A stretch of 64,000 bases of DNA from the NCBI GenBank assembly GCA_003008705.1, contig PDUO01000023.1, positions 163,312-227,311 on the forward strand. The letters run 5' to 3'. A program made the position numbers and the translations under genes. Under the pieces are notes generated by a model. That model was not told the DNA's origin, did not search any database, and saw only the letters and a program-made list of their open reading frames with translations. Positions 44,919 through 54,433 of the stretch are shown one piece after another. Each line of letters opens with the position of its first letter. Position 1 is the stretch's first letter. This DNA is from Pezicula radicicola (lineage: Eukaryota > Ascomycota > Leotiomycetes > Helotiales > Dermateaceae).

Positions 44919-46011
44919 TTACTTAAGTTCACCGTAACTAGCAAGAGCAACCTGGCCACCAGTGTGCACAAACAGGACATTCTTTGACCCCTTCAGCTCT
45001 CCATTTCTGGCCAGGCTAAGTAACCCTGCATAGGTTTTACCAGTATACACTGGATCCAGAATAATGCCTTCCTTATTTGCCAGATATTTGATCGCTTCGC
45101 GGGTCATATCGTTTAAGATACCATAGCTACCACCATTCGTCACTCGTCTATCAATGATAACATCCTCGTCTTGAATATTCTCTTGCTTGCCACCACTCAA
45201 TTCAAGAGCGTTTTTTGCAATCTGTAACACCAACTTCCTCTGTTCCTCAACACGTCTACCTGCAACATCAATACCGACAATCCTTCTTTTTACGCCCCCA
45301 AGAAGTTTGAATCCTGCAATCATTCCTGCTTGTGTAGACCCAAAACCAGCAGGTACGACAATCGTATCGAAGATAACACCAATCTCTGCTTCTTGACTCG
45401 CAAGCTCGTAGGCAAAGCGAACGTATCCTAGACCACCAAACTTATTCGTACTTGCACCAGGTGGAATAAAGTATGGTTTCTTCCCTGCTGCCCTAAGCTT
45501 CTCCATCGCCTTCTCTTCGGTTGTGCCATACTCTTCAAGTGTTGCGTTCATAAGATGCGTTAACTGGACGTTACCAAGGCTATGGTAATTTGGATCCTTG
45601 GTCGCGACTCTATCTTGGGGTAGTAGAACTGTCTATTCAATCATCTAAGCATATGCCTTTGTAGAAGAGAATAATTTCAGAATCGAGAACTCATACCTCC
45701 ATACCTAGCTTCCTCCCAGCTGCAGTCGTTTGTCTCATATGATTACTTTGAACTCCTCCAATTGTAACTAATGTATCTGCACCAGATGCAACAGCATCAG
45801 CAAGTACATATTCCAGTTTTCGGATCTTGTTTCCCCCAAATGCTAGACCTGAATTACAGTCCTCCCTCTTGATCCAAAATGTTACGCCCCCGCTATCTAT
45901 ATTCAGATCTCGCGTGACATTTTCGAGTTTCTCGACTGGTGATGGGTGATTGAATAGGAGACGTAGGCGAGGAATTGAAGCCAACGGCTCTGGTAATTTG
46001 ATGTCCGCCAT
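44919..46011 (-). CDS. D-cysteine desulfhydrase / ACC deaminase-family PLP enzyme
   Basis: Exons on the minus strand are 46011-45697 and 45632-44919 (64-nt intron), giving 342 aa. It is a fold-type II PLP enzyme. The cofactor lysine is in FGGNKIRKLEYVLADA, followed by GGVQSNHMRQTTAAGRKLGM, where the SNH(M/A)RQ form resembles D-cysteine desulfhydrase more than the SNQTR of ACC deaminase. VVPAGFGSTQAGMIAGFKLL binds the phosphate. DPVYTGKTYAGLLSLAR and the C-terminal LFVHTGGQVALASY also fit the desulfhydrase branch. The enzyme would release pyruvate and ammonia (plus H2S from D-Cys). Substrate is uncertain within the family. It converges on the aldolase gene and looks intact, with conserved length. 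Confidence 0.85.
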
Positions 46012-46198
46012 TTAGCTAACTCTATTTGTTGTTTATAGATAGAGAATATAATTAGAAATTGAATTGGGAGTTCCCCCTTAAATCTTGGTGTGTGGGGTGC
46101 TTATTCTTATATGAATGTGACATCAGTCATACCTTGCTATGTCGTGCATGGCCTATCATCTACGGTACTAGCATTATTACGAGGTTTCGCGTATCTTT

Positions 46199-46242
46199 CC
46201 GATGCCGATGCCGGTGCCGGTGTCGGTGCCGATGATTCGACC
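46199..46242. repeat. degenerate GC hexamer tandem repeat
   Basis: Seven-odd units alternating gatgcc, ggtgcc and ggtgtc. The composition resembles the hexamer run near 4860 upstream of the O-methyltransferase. Confidence 0.6.
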
Positions 46243-47617
46243 AATTTGGTGTATATTAGTGGTGATACGCGAAATAACTACGAATTGATCAATTTGATAG
46301 AAGATATATTCCGCTTTTTTAACCAATTCACTTCTTGCTCTAGCCCTTAGGCTTGATATATAAAATAAGGATATAGGTATGTAAAAACTCAGGATTTAGA
46401 GCAACAGAGACAACACTAAGTAACTTGGAAACTTTATCATAAACCTATTTTCTAATTTAACTCATAAGCTCAGGGCCAGGCACAAGCAATTCCAGAATCA
46501 AATCCATAAGATTAAGCAATTCAAGAATTAAGATATCAAATCAGTGAATTAGGAAATTGTTTCTAACAGAAGCTACCACTTCCACCCTGGCGGCTTTATG
46601 TAGGGTCCTCGTAGTCTAGTGAATTTGCGAAAGCTAGGCTTGGTACCTTTTTCTTTCGCTGATTTCTTTTTATTCTCTAAACGTCAGCAAAGCCTAATTC
46701 TTAATATTAATAGCGAATGTGCTAAATTACGCAGTTCTATATTAGGTTAGCACTACAGTTTTGTTGTTTCGTCGTGGGCCACTTTTGATATTTACTATTT
46801 CTTAGTAGCATATATCGGTCTGTATAATACGGTGAAGTATCCATTCTGAGTTCCACTGGAGTGATCACACACAAATAAATATAATGCATCGCCATAAATT
46901 ATATGTATATAATACTCTTCCCCTACAGGAATAACGTTACTGTAACACAATACAATAGAACCAGACTTTACGTTAATGCATTCTGCAACTAATCGACATT
47001 GATACCCAACGTAGCAGTTCATCAATAATCATATTTCTCTACGGCTATTTCAGTGTGTCTATGATTGAAGTTCGGACCTATCAATAACGACCTGCATATA
47101 CCAGATTTCATATCATATCTCAACTCGACACCCTCAAAGTCATGACTTCTCAAATACCAAATGGCACTAATTCCATTCAAGAAGAGCTCGATTTCTCAGA
47201 CGATGCCATGATTTGTGGCCACAAAACCATGACAATGACACGCATTTAAGCTCAGATTTCAGTTTGATAATTGCTTTTCGACATAAAACAGCATTATAGG
47301 GTGCTACATTGCAGTGCTGCTTTTATAGTCTGTCGCTTGGGGGCGAAAAGGGGGGCGAGGCTTCCTCGCTTCACTGCAAGTAACACGTGAGACGTCAAAA
47401 GGGGCTTAGCCTTCTTAGGTGTCACCAACTGCGCGAGACGTTCTCAGGATGCTTTACTTCAGCCTCACTCTCTCTTTCTCCTTACCATCTTCTAAACTGC
47501 CCCTGGACGTAGCCTCTCTATCGGCTGACAACTTCAATCACCTACATGTGAGAATTAGTCTACTCGGACTTCGGTAATTGTATCACCTGAATTCACTTGG
47601 AGATCACGGTCGGTTGG

Positions 47618-47625
47618 TATATAAG
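47618..47625 (+). promoter_or_regulatory. TATA box upstream of ankyrin gene
   Basis: TATATAAG about 105 bases before the start codon at 47723. Confidence 0.4.
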
Positions 47626-47722
47626 GCACCTTAGACCGCCGCATTGGAATCGCTCTACACTCTTCACTTAAGCTATATATTGTTCAAGGAGTTCAAGGAG
47701 TCCAAGTAACTCCGTCACATTA

Positions 47723-49916
47723 ATGGCCACCGAGGGCCAGGGCTCGTCTTCAGCATGGAACAATATCAGTGTGTCGGACGAGGCTACGGCTCATATTGGT
47801 CATAATTATGATTATGGGACACATATCCGTACGTGCATGCTACTAATTTAAGGTGAAATTGGGGCAGCCTGCTGACTGAAAGCTTTGTATTAGACGTTAC
47901 AGCATCCCTAGCTAAAGATGTTTATAGAGCCTGTATCGGGTCAGCTGCGATGAGCTTCCAACCATTGGCTGCTGAGGTTGCCTCGTTTCGTTCTCTCCTT
48001 GAAATGACCAAAGACACCTTAGAAAGCAATCTCCCAGGGCCAAAACACGCAGAGCATGTTGCATCCATGATGAGTGGATGCAATAACTGCCTACAAGACT
48101 TGCAGCGAGAAGTTTCAAAATATAACGAGCTTCCAACTTCGTCCCAGAGGACTTGGGAAAGGATGAACTGGGGAGCAGAAAAGTTATCAGAGTTACAAGG
48201 CCGGCTGGAAAGAAATATAGGCATACTTGGTGCTTTCAACAGCACGATCACGAGGTAATTGCCAATCCTCCAATTCAATGGTTGTTTCTAACTTTCTATC
48301 ACAGTACATCACAGGCAGCGGTTCAAAAGATGCTACAGAAATTCATGGATGAGGTTCGCTCTGGGCAGCGTGAGGGATCGGTTGTATCGAGGAAAACCGT
48401 AGACTCGCTCTCCATGGACGAGCGAACTGCTTGGCGAATTCTCCGCAAAGAACTCGAAGATGTCGGTATAACTCCCGACTTGTTCGGCCGACACAAAGAT
48501 TTTATTAAATCAACGCTGCAAGAGACTATTTCCTCTGGTGTACTTCAAGAACAATTGCCTGTCGTGTCTGAGAAGCCTCGTGGCAAAGAAGTGAATGGAG
48601 AGCCAGTTCGAAAAGTTCCTGCCGCCAAAGAAATAACGGAGCTGTTGTTATCGCAGCAGGACATGTACCGTGGGGATTCCTATCATGCGCCACAAAATGT
48701 TAAAAGGCCCTCCTTAGCCGCTAAGGCTCTCAGCAAACTGTTCAATCGCGAAAAGGAATTACGCCTGGCAATCGAGAATCTAGACTATATCAAAGCCCAA
48801 TCCCTCCTAGAAGCAGGCGTAGAGATTAAATATGGACTTGCGAGAAAGTATGCGCAGTTGCTATGGGATATGATGCCCAGCGTCTATAAAGATAATCAAC
48901 CTATAACCAAGAGGGAGCACGCTTTTCAGAATACCGCTAAGCTTCTTTTTCGAAACGGAGTTGATGTAAATGAGCGTAGTGGTTTCAGCAGCGAGATATT
49001 AATGGTAAAAGCTCTAAAACTTGGTCAAGTAAGAGCAGTACAATTTCTTCTCGAAAGCGGAGCTTACTTGAGCCCGACCCAACTACACTTCGCGTGTGAG
49101 CTAGGCCACAACGTTATTGTTGACCTGCTTCTCAGAAAAGGTGCTGGAATTGAGGCATACGATGAGTTTGGAGAGACACCGCTATTTATAGCGTGCAACA
49201 ACGGCCATAAAGTTATTGTGAACCAACTTCTTGAGAGGGCTGCTAATGTTGAGGCACAAAACCAGCTGAGAGAGACGCCGCTATTTACAGCAGTTACGCA
49301 AGGCCACGAAGATATTGTAAACCGACTACTTGAGGCGGGTGCTAATATTGATGCACGAAATCACATACTAGAGACACCGCTATTTATAGCAGTTAAGAAA
49401 AGCCACAAGGATATTATAAACCGACTTCTTAAAGCGGGTGCTGATATTAATGCACGAAATCACATACGAGAGACACCACTATTTATAGCAGTTGAGCAAG
49501 GCCACAAAGATATTACGAGGCAACTTCTTGATAGGGGTGCTGATATTGAGGCACAAAATGAATATAAAACAATGCCTCTTATTATCGCATGTAGACAAGG
49601 ACACGTGTCGGTTGTCAAGTGGTTTCTATTAAAAGGAGCTAATAAGGAAACTACTTGGACACATGTTGATGATGAGGGCTATCTTTGTTCTTCGACTCCA
49701 TTGTGGGTTGCGGTTATGGGCCTTCACGTGGAAGTGGTGCGGCTTTTGATAAGGAGTGGAGTGGAATTTACACCAATAATTTATTCGTGGGGCCTCTCTC
49801 AAACATTTCAACAGTATTTTCGAAGGAAAGAGAAAAAATGGGGCCGCGACGAACGCATTCGCGGTTTGAAAATCGAGCAGCTGATTGAAGGGGCCATGGA
49901 GCCTAGAGAAATATAA
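47723..49916 (+). CDS. ankyrin-repeat protein with STAND-type fungal N-terminal domain
   Basis: Exons 47723-47828, 47894-48254 and 48305-49916 join to 692 aa. Residues 12-32 (WNNISVSDEATAHIGHNYDY) form a short Asn/Ser/Gly motif of the kind found at the ends of fungal NLR-like proteins. Residues about 40-150 (VYRACIGSAAMSFQPLAAEV, SFRSLLEMTKDTLESNLPGP) look like the helical fungal STAND N-terminal domain. A helical linker with LSMDERTAWRILRKELEDVG follows. From about residue 410 there are seven ankyrin repeats with a GHKDIVNRLLEAGADIDARN-type consensus; repeats 2-5 are nearly identical to each other, also in DNA. There is no NACHT/NB-ARC between N-domain and repeats. A probable role is sensing or allorecognition, by analogy only. 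Intact. Confidence 0.85.
49180..49560 (+). repeat. 99-bp tandem repeats coding for ankyrin units
   Basis: Four consecutive 99-bp units, each starting near gagacaccgctatttata and containing a GGCCACAAAGATATT-type core. Sequence is highly similar among units 2-4, indicating recent amplification or gene conversion. Confidence 0.8.
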
Positions 49917-51111
49917 GGGTTTTTTTGTACAAGGCCGCATATATTAGGATTTATGTTACGCAAAAGGGATCAATTCATTGGTACCAGTGCAAAAAGGTGT
50001 ACTTCATCTCGGCAACTCTTCCCATTACTACTCTAGCACCCCCAGGCCTTTCTTAGACCAGCAAATCATTTACGTATTCGTTTTAGTCTCTGCTTTAATG
50101 TGATATATATCCATTAAAGAAAGGCAGGGTACTATCCCCCTTGAAAATTAATCAAAGTATAGTCTACAGTGCGAAGAAGTCAAAAGTTCTATAAGTTAAG
50201 TGACCTTAGTCTGCTTCTCTCATGATTTGCTAGTGCAGGATTAGTGTTTTTGGTAACTACCAATCCTATGCTCCAGATTGTCCTTTAGTAATTGCCTTGT
50301 ATTGATAATTAGAGTAGGCAGAAAGCATTGATATCGCTGTCAAATCTGTCAAGATCTTCGGAAATGAAATTAGAAGCGACCACCCGCTGCCACACACTTC
50401 TGAGCTTCTTAACTCGCTAAAGCTAACTACCTGCTGAAACTACCGGTTCAATATTCAAGAAGTTACACACTTTCAATAATCACGTAGCCCTGAGTTAGCG
50501 AAATCCAAAAAAAAAATTAATAAAGTAAGTCTTAATTACCAAGTCAGTTTGGGTTACTCCGCCGGGAATCATTTGGGGAGGTATCCCTGAGCCCACATTT
50601 GATGATTTGTTCTCTAAAACCAAGTAGCAAAGAGATTTGTATTTCCCATTTCGAAAAATGTTAAGAGAAGAATAGCATTGACAAGCAATGAGGAAGTAGA
50701 TCACCAATCCACTAAATGATATCCCGTTCCTGGGACAAGGTCCCGTGACCTACAAATGAATTCTCATTCTAACTAAGATATTCGAGAATTTGCTTAGCTT
50801 TCATGATACGTCCAAGAAAATATCCAATTCTTCTGCTCTGAACTTAACATATCATATGGACTTTCAACGGCACCAGTATCCGAGTCGGGTAAGACGGGCT
50901 ATCTCAAAAGGGGAGTCAATCAGGTGACATCACTTATCAAGAAATCAGCTTCCTGATACGGTTTAGCCAGGCATCTGGAACGGCAACGACAACCTTATTA
51001 ATCTTCACCGTCCCTTTCTCAACATACCTATACAGGTAGATATCTGGCAAGAAGCCTCAAGATTGTCAATTTCTCTAGAATTAAGAGAGTATCTTGATGT
51101 GATAGCTATCC
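49917..51111. other. intergenic
   Basis: 1.2 kb AT-rich. An A-run at about 50508 and scattered gttactc/gagttagc motifs are present. No gene seen. Confidence 0.45.
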
Positions 51112-53502
51112 ATGATGGAAAAGAGATTTTATCTTTTGGGTTTGCTTTTGGCGGTGATCACGCTGGTGAGTGGGGTGTTGGGGAAGGAGTTTAAATGGCT
51201 TGATGTGAGTACTGTGAATTATTTCATTTAGTGGTATTATCATTGGATTCCGAATTGTTCCTGAGAATCATTCCTGTGTGAGCTTTGCTTTTATCTCTCG
51301 AATCTCATCATCATCCTCGTCGTCAACTTGTACACCCATAGAAGCATAGGTACCACATGTAGATACTTCCAAATTTCACTTCTCGAAACCCTCAATCGCT
51401 CCTCAGACCCAAGAAAAACATAAGGTCCCAATCCTCTAACGCCAGCCAGATAACCCCAACAACCAACCTAATCTTCCACGATTGCTTCAATAACCACCAA
51501 TGCGCCCGCCTCGACGTACCCATGGACTACAACCGCACAGATGGAAAAGGATCCCGCGTAGCCCTCGCAATAATCAAAGTTCCCGCAAAAGTCCCCGTAA
51601 CTGATCCAAGATACGGAGGATCAATACTCCTAAACCCCGGAGGACCAGGAGGATCAGGAGTCAGTATAATATTCCGCTACGGACAATCAATTCAAACGAT
51701 AGCTGATTTCTCATCTTCTCCTTCCCTTTCAACACCTAATTCCTTAGAATCTGGGAACGGATATGAAAAAGATGGAAAGTACTTCGATATCCTAAGTTTC
51801 GATCCAAGAGGTGTAAATAATACAACACCCCAAGTAATCTGTTTTCCGAATTTAGAAAGTAGAGAGAGTTGGATGAGGAGTATGAAATCTGAGGGAACTG
51901 TTTCTAGTTCTGAGGTTGCTTTTGCTACGAAATGGGCTAGGTATTTGGCTGTTACTGAGAGTTGTGTTCAGAGGATGAATTTGATAACAGAAGCTGATGA
52001 GGGGGAAGATAATCTTTTGGAACATGTTAATACTGCGCCTGTTGTTGGAGATATGGTTTCTATTGTTGAAGCGCTTGGGGAATGGAGGGAGGCGGAGGCT
52101 TTGAGGATTCTTGACTCCGAGAGGGAGATTGTTTGGGGGAAAGTGGAGGCCGAGAGGTCTTTGATGGCGCCTTGGAAGTTTTGGCAGAGGGCGCAGGAGG
52201 TTTTGAAGGCTTCTTCAACTTATGATGCTAAGAGAGAGGAGATTATTGAGAGGACGAAATGGAAGAAGGGAGAGGAGAAGTTACTTTACTGGGGCTTCTC
52301 CTACGGAACTGTTCTCGGTGCAACATTTGCAGCAATGCAACCTCAACGCGTAGAACGAGTAATTCTGGATGGCGTAGTAGATTCCGAAGACTATTACACC
52401 GCAGAATTCAAAATGAACCTCAACGATGCCGAAGATGTAAGTTTTCTCCCCACCCCCCTAAAACAAAAACTTCAACTAACCACAAAAATCACCCAAGGTC
52501 TTCACCAAATTCTTCCACTACTGCTCCCTCGCCGGCCCCACAAAATGTTCCTTCTCCTCATCAGAAACAGAAACAGCAAGCTCCCTCCGCCAAAAATTCA
52601 ACACTCTCCTGAAGACACTAAAAGAAAATCCAATACCAGTCCACACCACAACCAACACACCCTTCACAGGACCCGACATAATAACCTCCTCAAACCTCCT
52701 AATCTACATCCGCAGCACTCTCTACTCCCCCCTAAAATCCTGGCCAATCCTAGCCCAAATCCTACAAGACCTCCAAAACAACAACGGAACATCTCTCTCA
52801 ATACAAAACCTAGGATCTTCAGAACAAAATGGAGAATCCTCATGTACAACGAAATGTGAAGAAGCATATTCAGCAGAATGTCAAGGACTTAAATTAGGAG
52901 AAGATCCGGAGATGAGTAGTAGTGTTTAGTGTGCTGATGGACTACCTGTTAATGGGGTAGGCGTTGATGAGTTTAAGAATACTACGCTTAGGGAATTGAT
53001 GGATCAGAGTGAGTTGTTTGGAGATATTTGGGCTGAATTGAGGATGCAGTGTGTGGGGTGGAGGGTTAGACCTAAGTGGCGATATGATGGTGTTTTTAAG
53101 GATGTTAAGACTAGTCATCCGGTTTTTTGGATTGGGACGACTGGGGATCCTGTTTGTCCTATGATTAAGTGAGTTTGTTTTTATTCTCTTCTTTTCCTCT
53201 ACTTGATTTATTGGAAGTGTACTGACGTTTTGGTAAATAGTGCATATAAAATGGAAACCTCCTTCCCTGGTTCCGTAGCACTAGAACAGACATCCCAAGG
53301 CCATTGTAGTCTCTCAGGACCATCTCTCTGCACTGCCAGCCATGTACGCAAGTACTTCCAAACGGGCGAACTCCCCGCTCCAGGAACGATCTGTGGTGTG
53401 GACCAGCTACCTTTTGAGAAGCAAGCCGAGATAGATATTTCCCAATTAGATTCAGTGGACAAGGAATTGTGGGAGGCGATCAAGGATTTCGATGGTTTCT
53501 GA
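51112..53502 (+). pseudogene. secreted alpha/beta-hydrolase (peptidase S33, tripeptidyl aminopeptidase-like) with premature stop
   Basis: Exons 51112-51204, 51450-52436, 52498-53168 and 53241-53502 sum to 671 codons with a single internal TAG at 52927-52929. The signal peptide is RFYLLGLLLAVITLVSGVLG. After intron 1 come CFNNHQCARLDVPMDYNRTD, the oxyanion motif ILLNPGGPGGSG, and the nucleophile elbow GFSYG in exon 2. The catalytic Asp (GTTGDPVCP) and His (TSQGHCSLSG) lie after the stop, so the truncated product would lack two triad residues. Frame and splice sites beyond the stop are otherwise clean, so inactivation is recent, or the stop is a sequencing error. Intron 1 (245 nt) is unusually long. 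Relatives are secreted peptidases that release short peptides. Confidence 0.82.
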
Positions 53503-53934
53503 GGAATGAATTGTAGGTTATGAGAGAAACTGATGGGGATATGGGGACGGAATAGAAATTATGAATAGATATGAAGACAAATGGAATTGCGATATTTGAA
53601 AGAATACCAATGCTATACGCATATCTAGCAAGCCGTTTAAATTTACTTGCATCTGGAACTACCTACTCTACCTACCTACTCTCAAATTTTCTTCCCGTCA
53701 ATAGAACAGAAGACAAAAAAACCCCCATACAAATCAATTAACACTCCTTATAATAACAGCTATACCCCTCGCTAGAAATTCTTCCCCGGCGCAAAATTCC
53801 CAAAGGTAAACCCCTCTCTCTGGTGCCCCACCTAACCTCGCTAAAGCAACCCCTACCACACCACTATGCCTCCATGATAAACCCAAATAAAGAATCTTTC
53901 TCCAAACAAACCAAACAAACACATAAGAATTAAA
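53503..53934. other. intergenic between peptidase and tRNA
   Basis: CA/CT-rich sequence with nothing recognised. Confidence 0.45.
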
Positions 53935-53971
53935 ACTCCAGTGACGCAGTGGTTAGCGTGTCGTTCTTATA

Positions 53972-54002
53972 TTCTACGGGGTAACCCGTTTAATATGATG
54001 AA
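53972..54002 (+). other. canonical tRNA intron (after position 37)
   Basis: 31 nt at the usual position one base 3' of the anticodon. It contains the hairpin ACGGGGTAACCCGT and an ATA (53993-53995) able to pair with the anticodon TAT, as needed by the tRNA splicing endonuclease. Boundaries follow from the position rule. Confidence 0.8.
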
Positions 54003-54011
54003 ATGCGAAAG

Positions 54012-54080
54012 GTACGTTTATCACTGCCCAATCGTCACTGAACTTTCCTCCATAAGAAAGTTTACTAATTCTGTGTATAG
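54012..54080 (+). other. spliceosomal-like intron in the tRNA variable loop
   Basis: 69 nt starting GTACGT and ending GTATAG, with CTAAT (54065-54069) whose A is 12 nt from the acceptor. Length, donor, branch site and acceptor all match the protein-gene introns of this window. It sits between tRNA positions 46 and 47, where no eukaryotic tRNA intron is expected. Exact ends are ambiguous by two bases because AG occurs at both borders. Confidence 0.7.
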
Positions 54081-54107
54081 TCGTGAGTTCGACCCTCACC
54101 TGGAGTA

Positions 54108-54433
54108 ATTTCTCCCTTCTCTTTTTTTATTTTTTATTTTTGTAGGATTTGGGCAGGCGAGGAGAAACTCTGGGCGAATAGTGTTTGGTTCTTTTTTGGG
54201 TTAGGAGGGGGCATTGTGGGGTAAGCTAGATTTCGCTTATTTTGGTGGTGTGAAGATAGGAGTCGTAAATCACTTCAACAATTGCACAGAAGATATGGAG
54301 GTTCTGGATCATAGAAAGCCAGACATATTTTTATACTCAATCGCTGCGCTCGGCCTATATGATGCACTCATTAATGCATGAAGTAAACGCCTTCTTACAA
54401 CCCCGACCCTATTTTTCCCGAGTCTCCTAGAAT
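54108..54433. other. spacer between tRNA-Ile and eIF3d
   Basis: Contains the Pol III terminator T-runs and the 3' region of the convergent eIF3d gene. Nothing else seen. Confidence 0.5.
54119..54140 (+). terminator. Pol III terminator of tRNA-Ile
   Basis: Consecutive T-runs of seven, six and five just after the tRNA. Confidence 0.6.

Larger units (their letters stand above)
46012..47722. other. intergenic, promoter sides of PLP enzyme and ankyrin gene
   Basis: 1.7 kb, AT-rich in the middle. A hexamer array of the gatgcc/gtgccg type lies at about 46200-46240 in a plus-strand open frame without family signal. A Cys-containing minus ORF at 46795-47025 is too weak to call. A TATA element for the ankyrin gene is at 47618. 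Confidence 0.45.
53935..54107 (+). tRNA. tRNA-Ile (TAT) with canonical intron plus an unusual second insertion
   Basis: Acceptor ACTCCAG pairs perfectly with CTGGAGT (54100-54106), discriminator A. D arm is ACGC/GCGT with loop AGTGGTTA. Anticodon stem TCGTT (53961-53965), loop CTTATA, anticodon TAT at 53968-53970. The 3' stem TGCGA at 54004-54008 gives four pairs and a U-U at 31:39; yeast tRNA-Ile(UAU) also ends its stem TGCGA. T arm is GTGAG/CTCAC with loop TTCGACC. Removing 53972-54002 (canonical intron) and 54012-54080 (second insertion) leaves a perfect 73-nt tRNA with variable loop AAGTC. A box (TGACGCAGTGG) and B box (AGTTCGACCC) are normal, and T-runs follow from about 54120. It decodes the rare AUA codon. 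Confidence 0.88.

Noticed and set aside
46795..47025. Small Cys-containing minus-strand ORF, effector-like
   Set aside because: No signal peptide, no upstream Met in a good context, sits in AT-rich DNA; not supportable.
53942..54107. tRNA-Lys or other anticodon assignments for the split tRNA
   Set aside because: Only the Ile(TAT) register gives seven-base loops, a paired stem with TGCGA and a 73-nt mature length.
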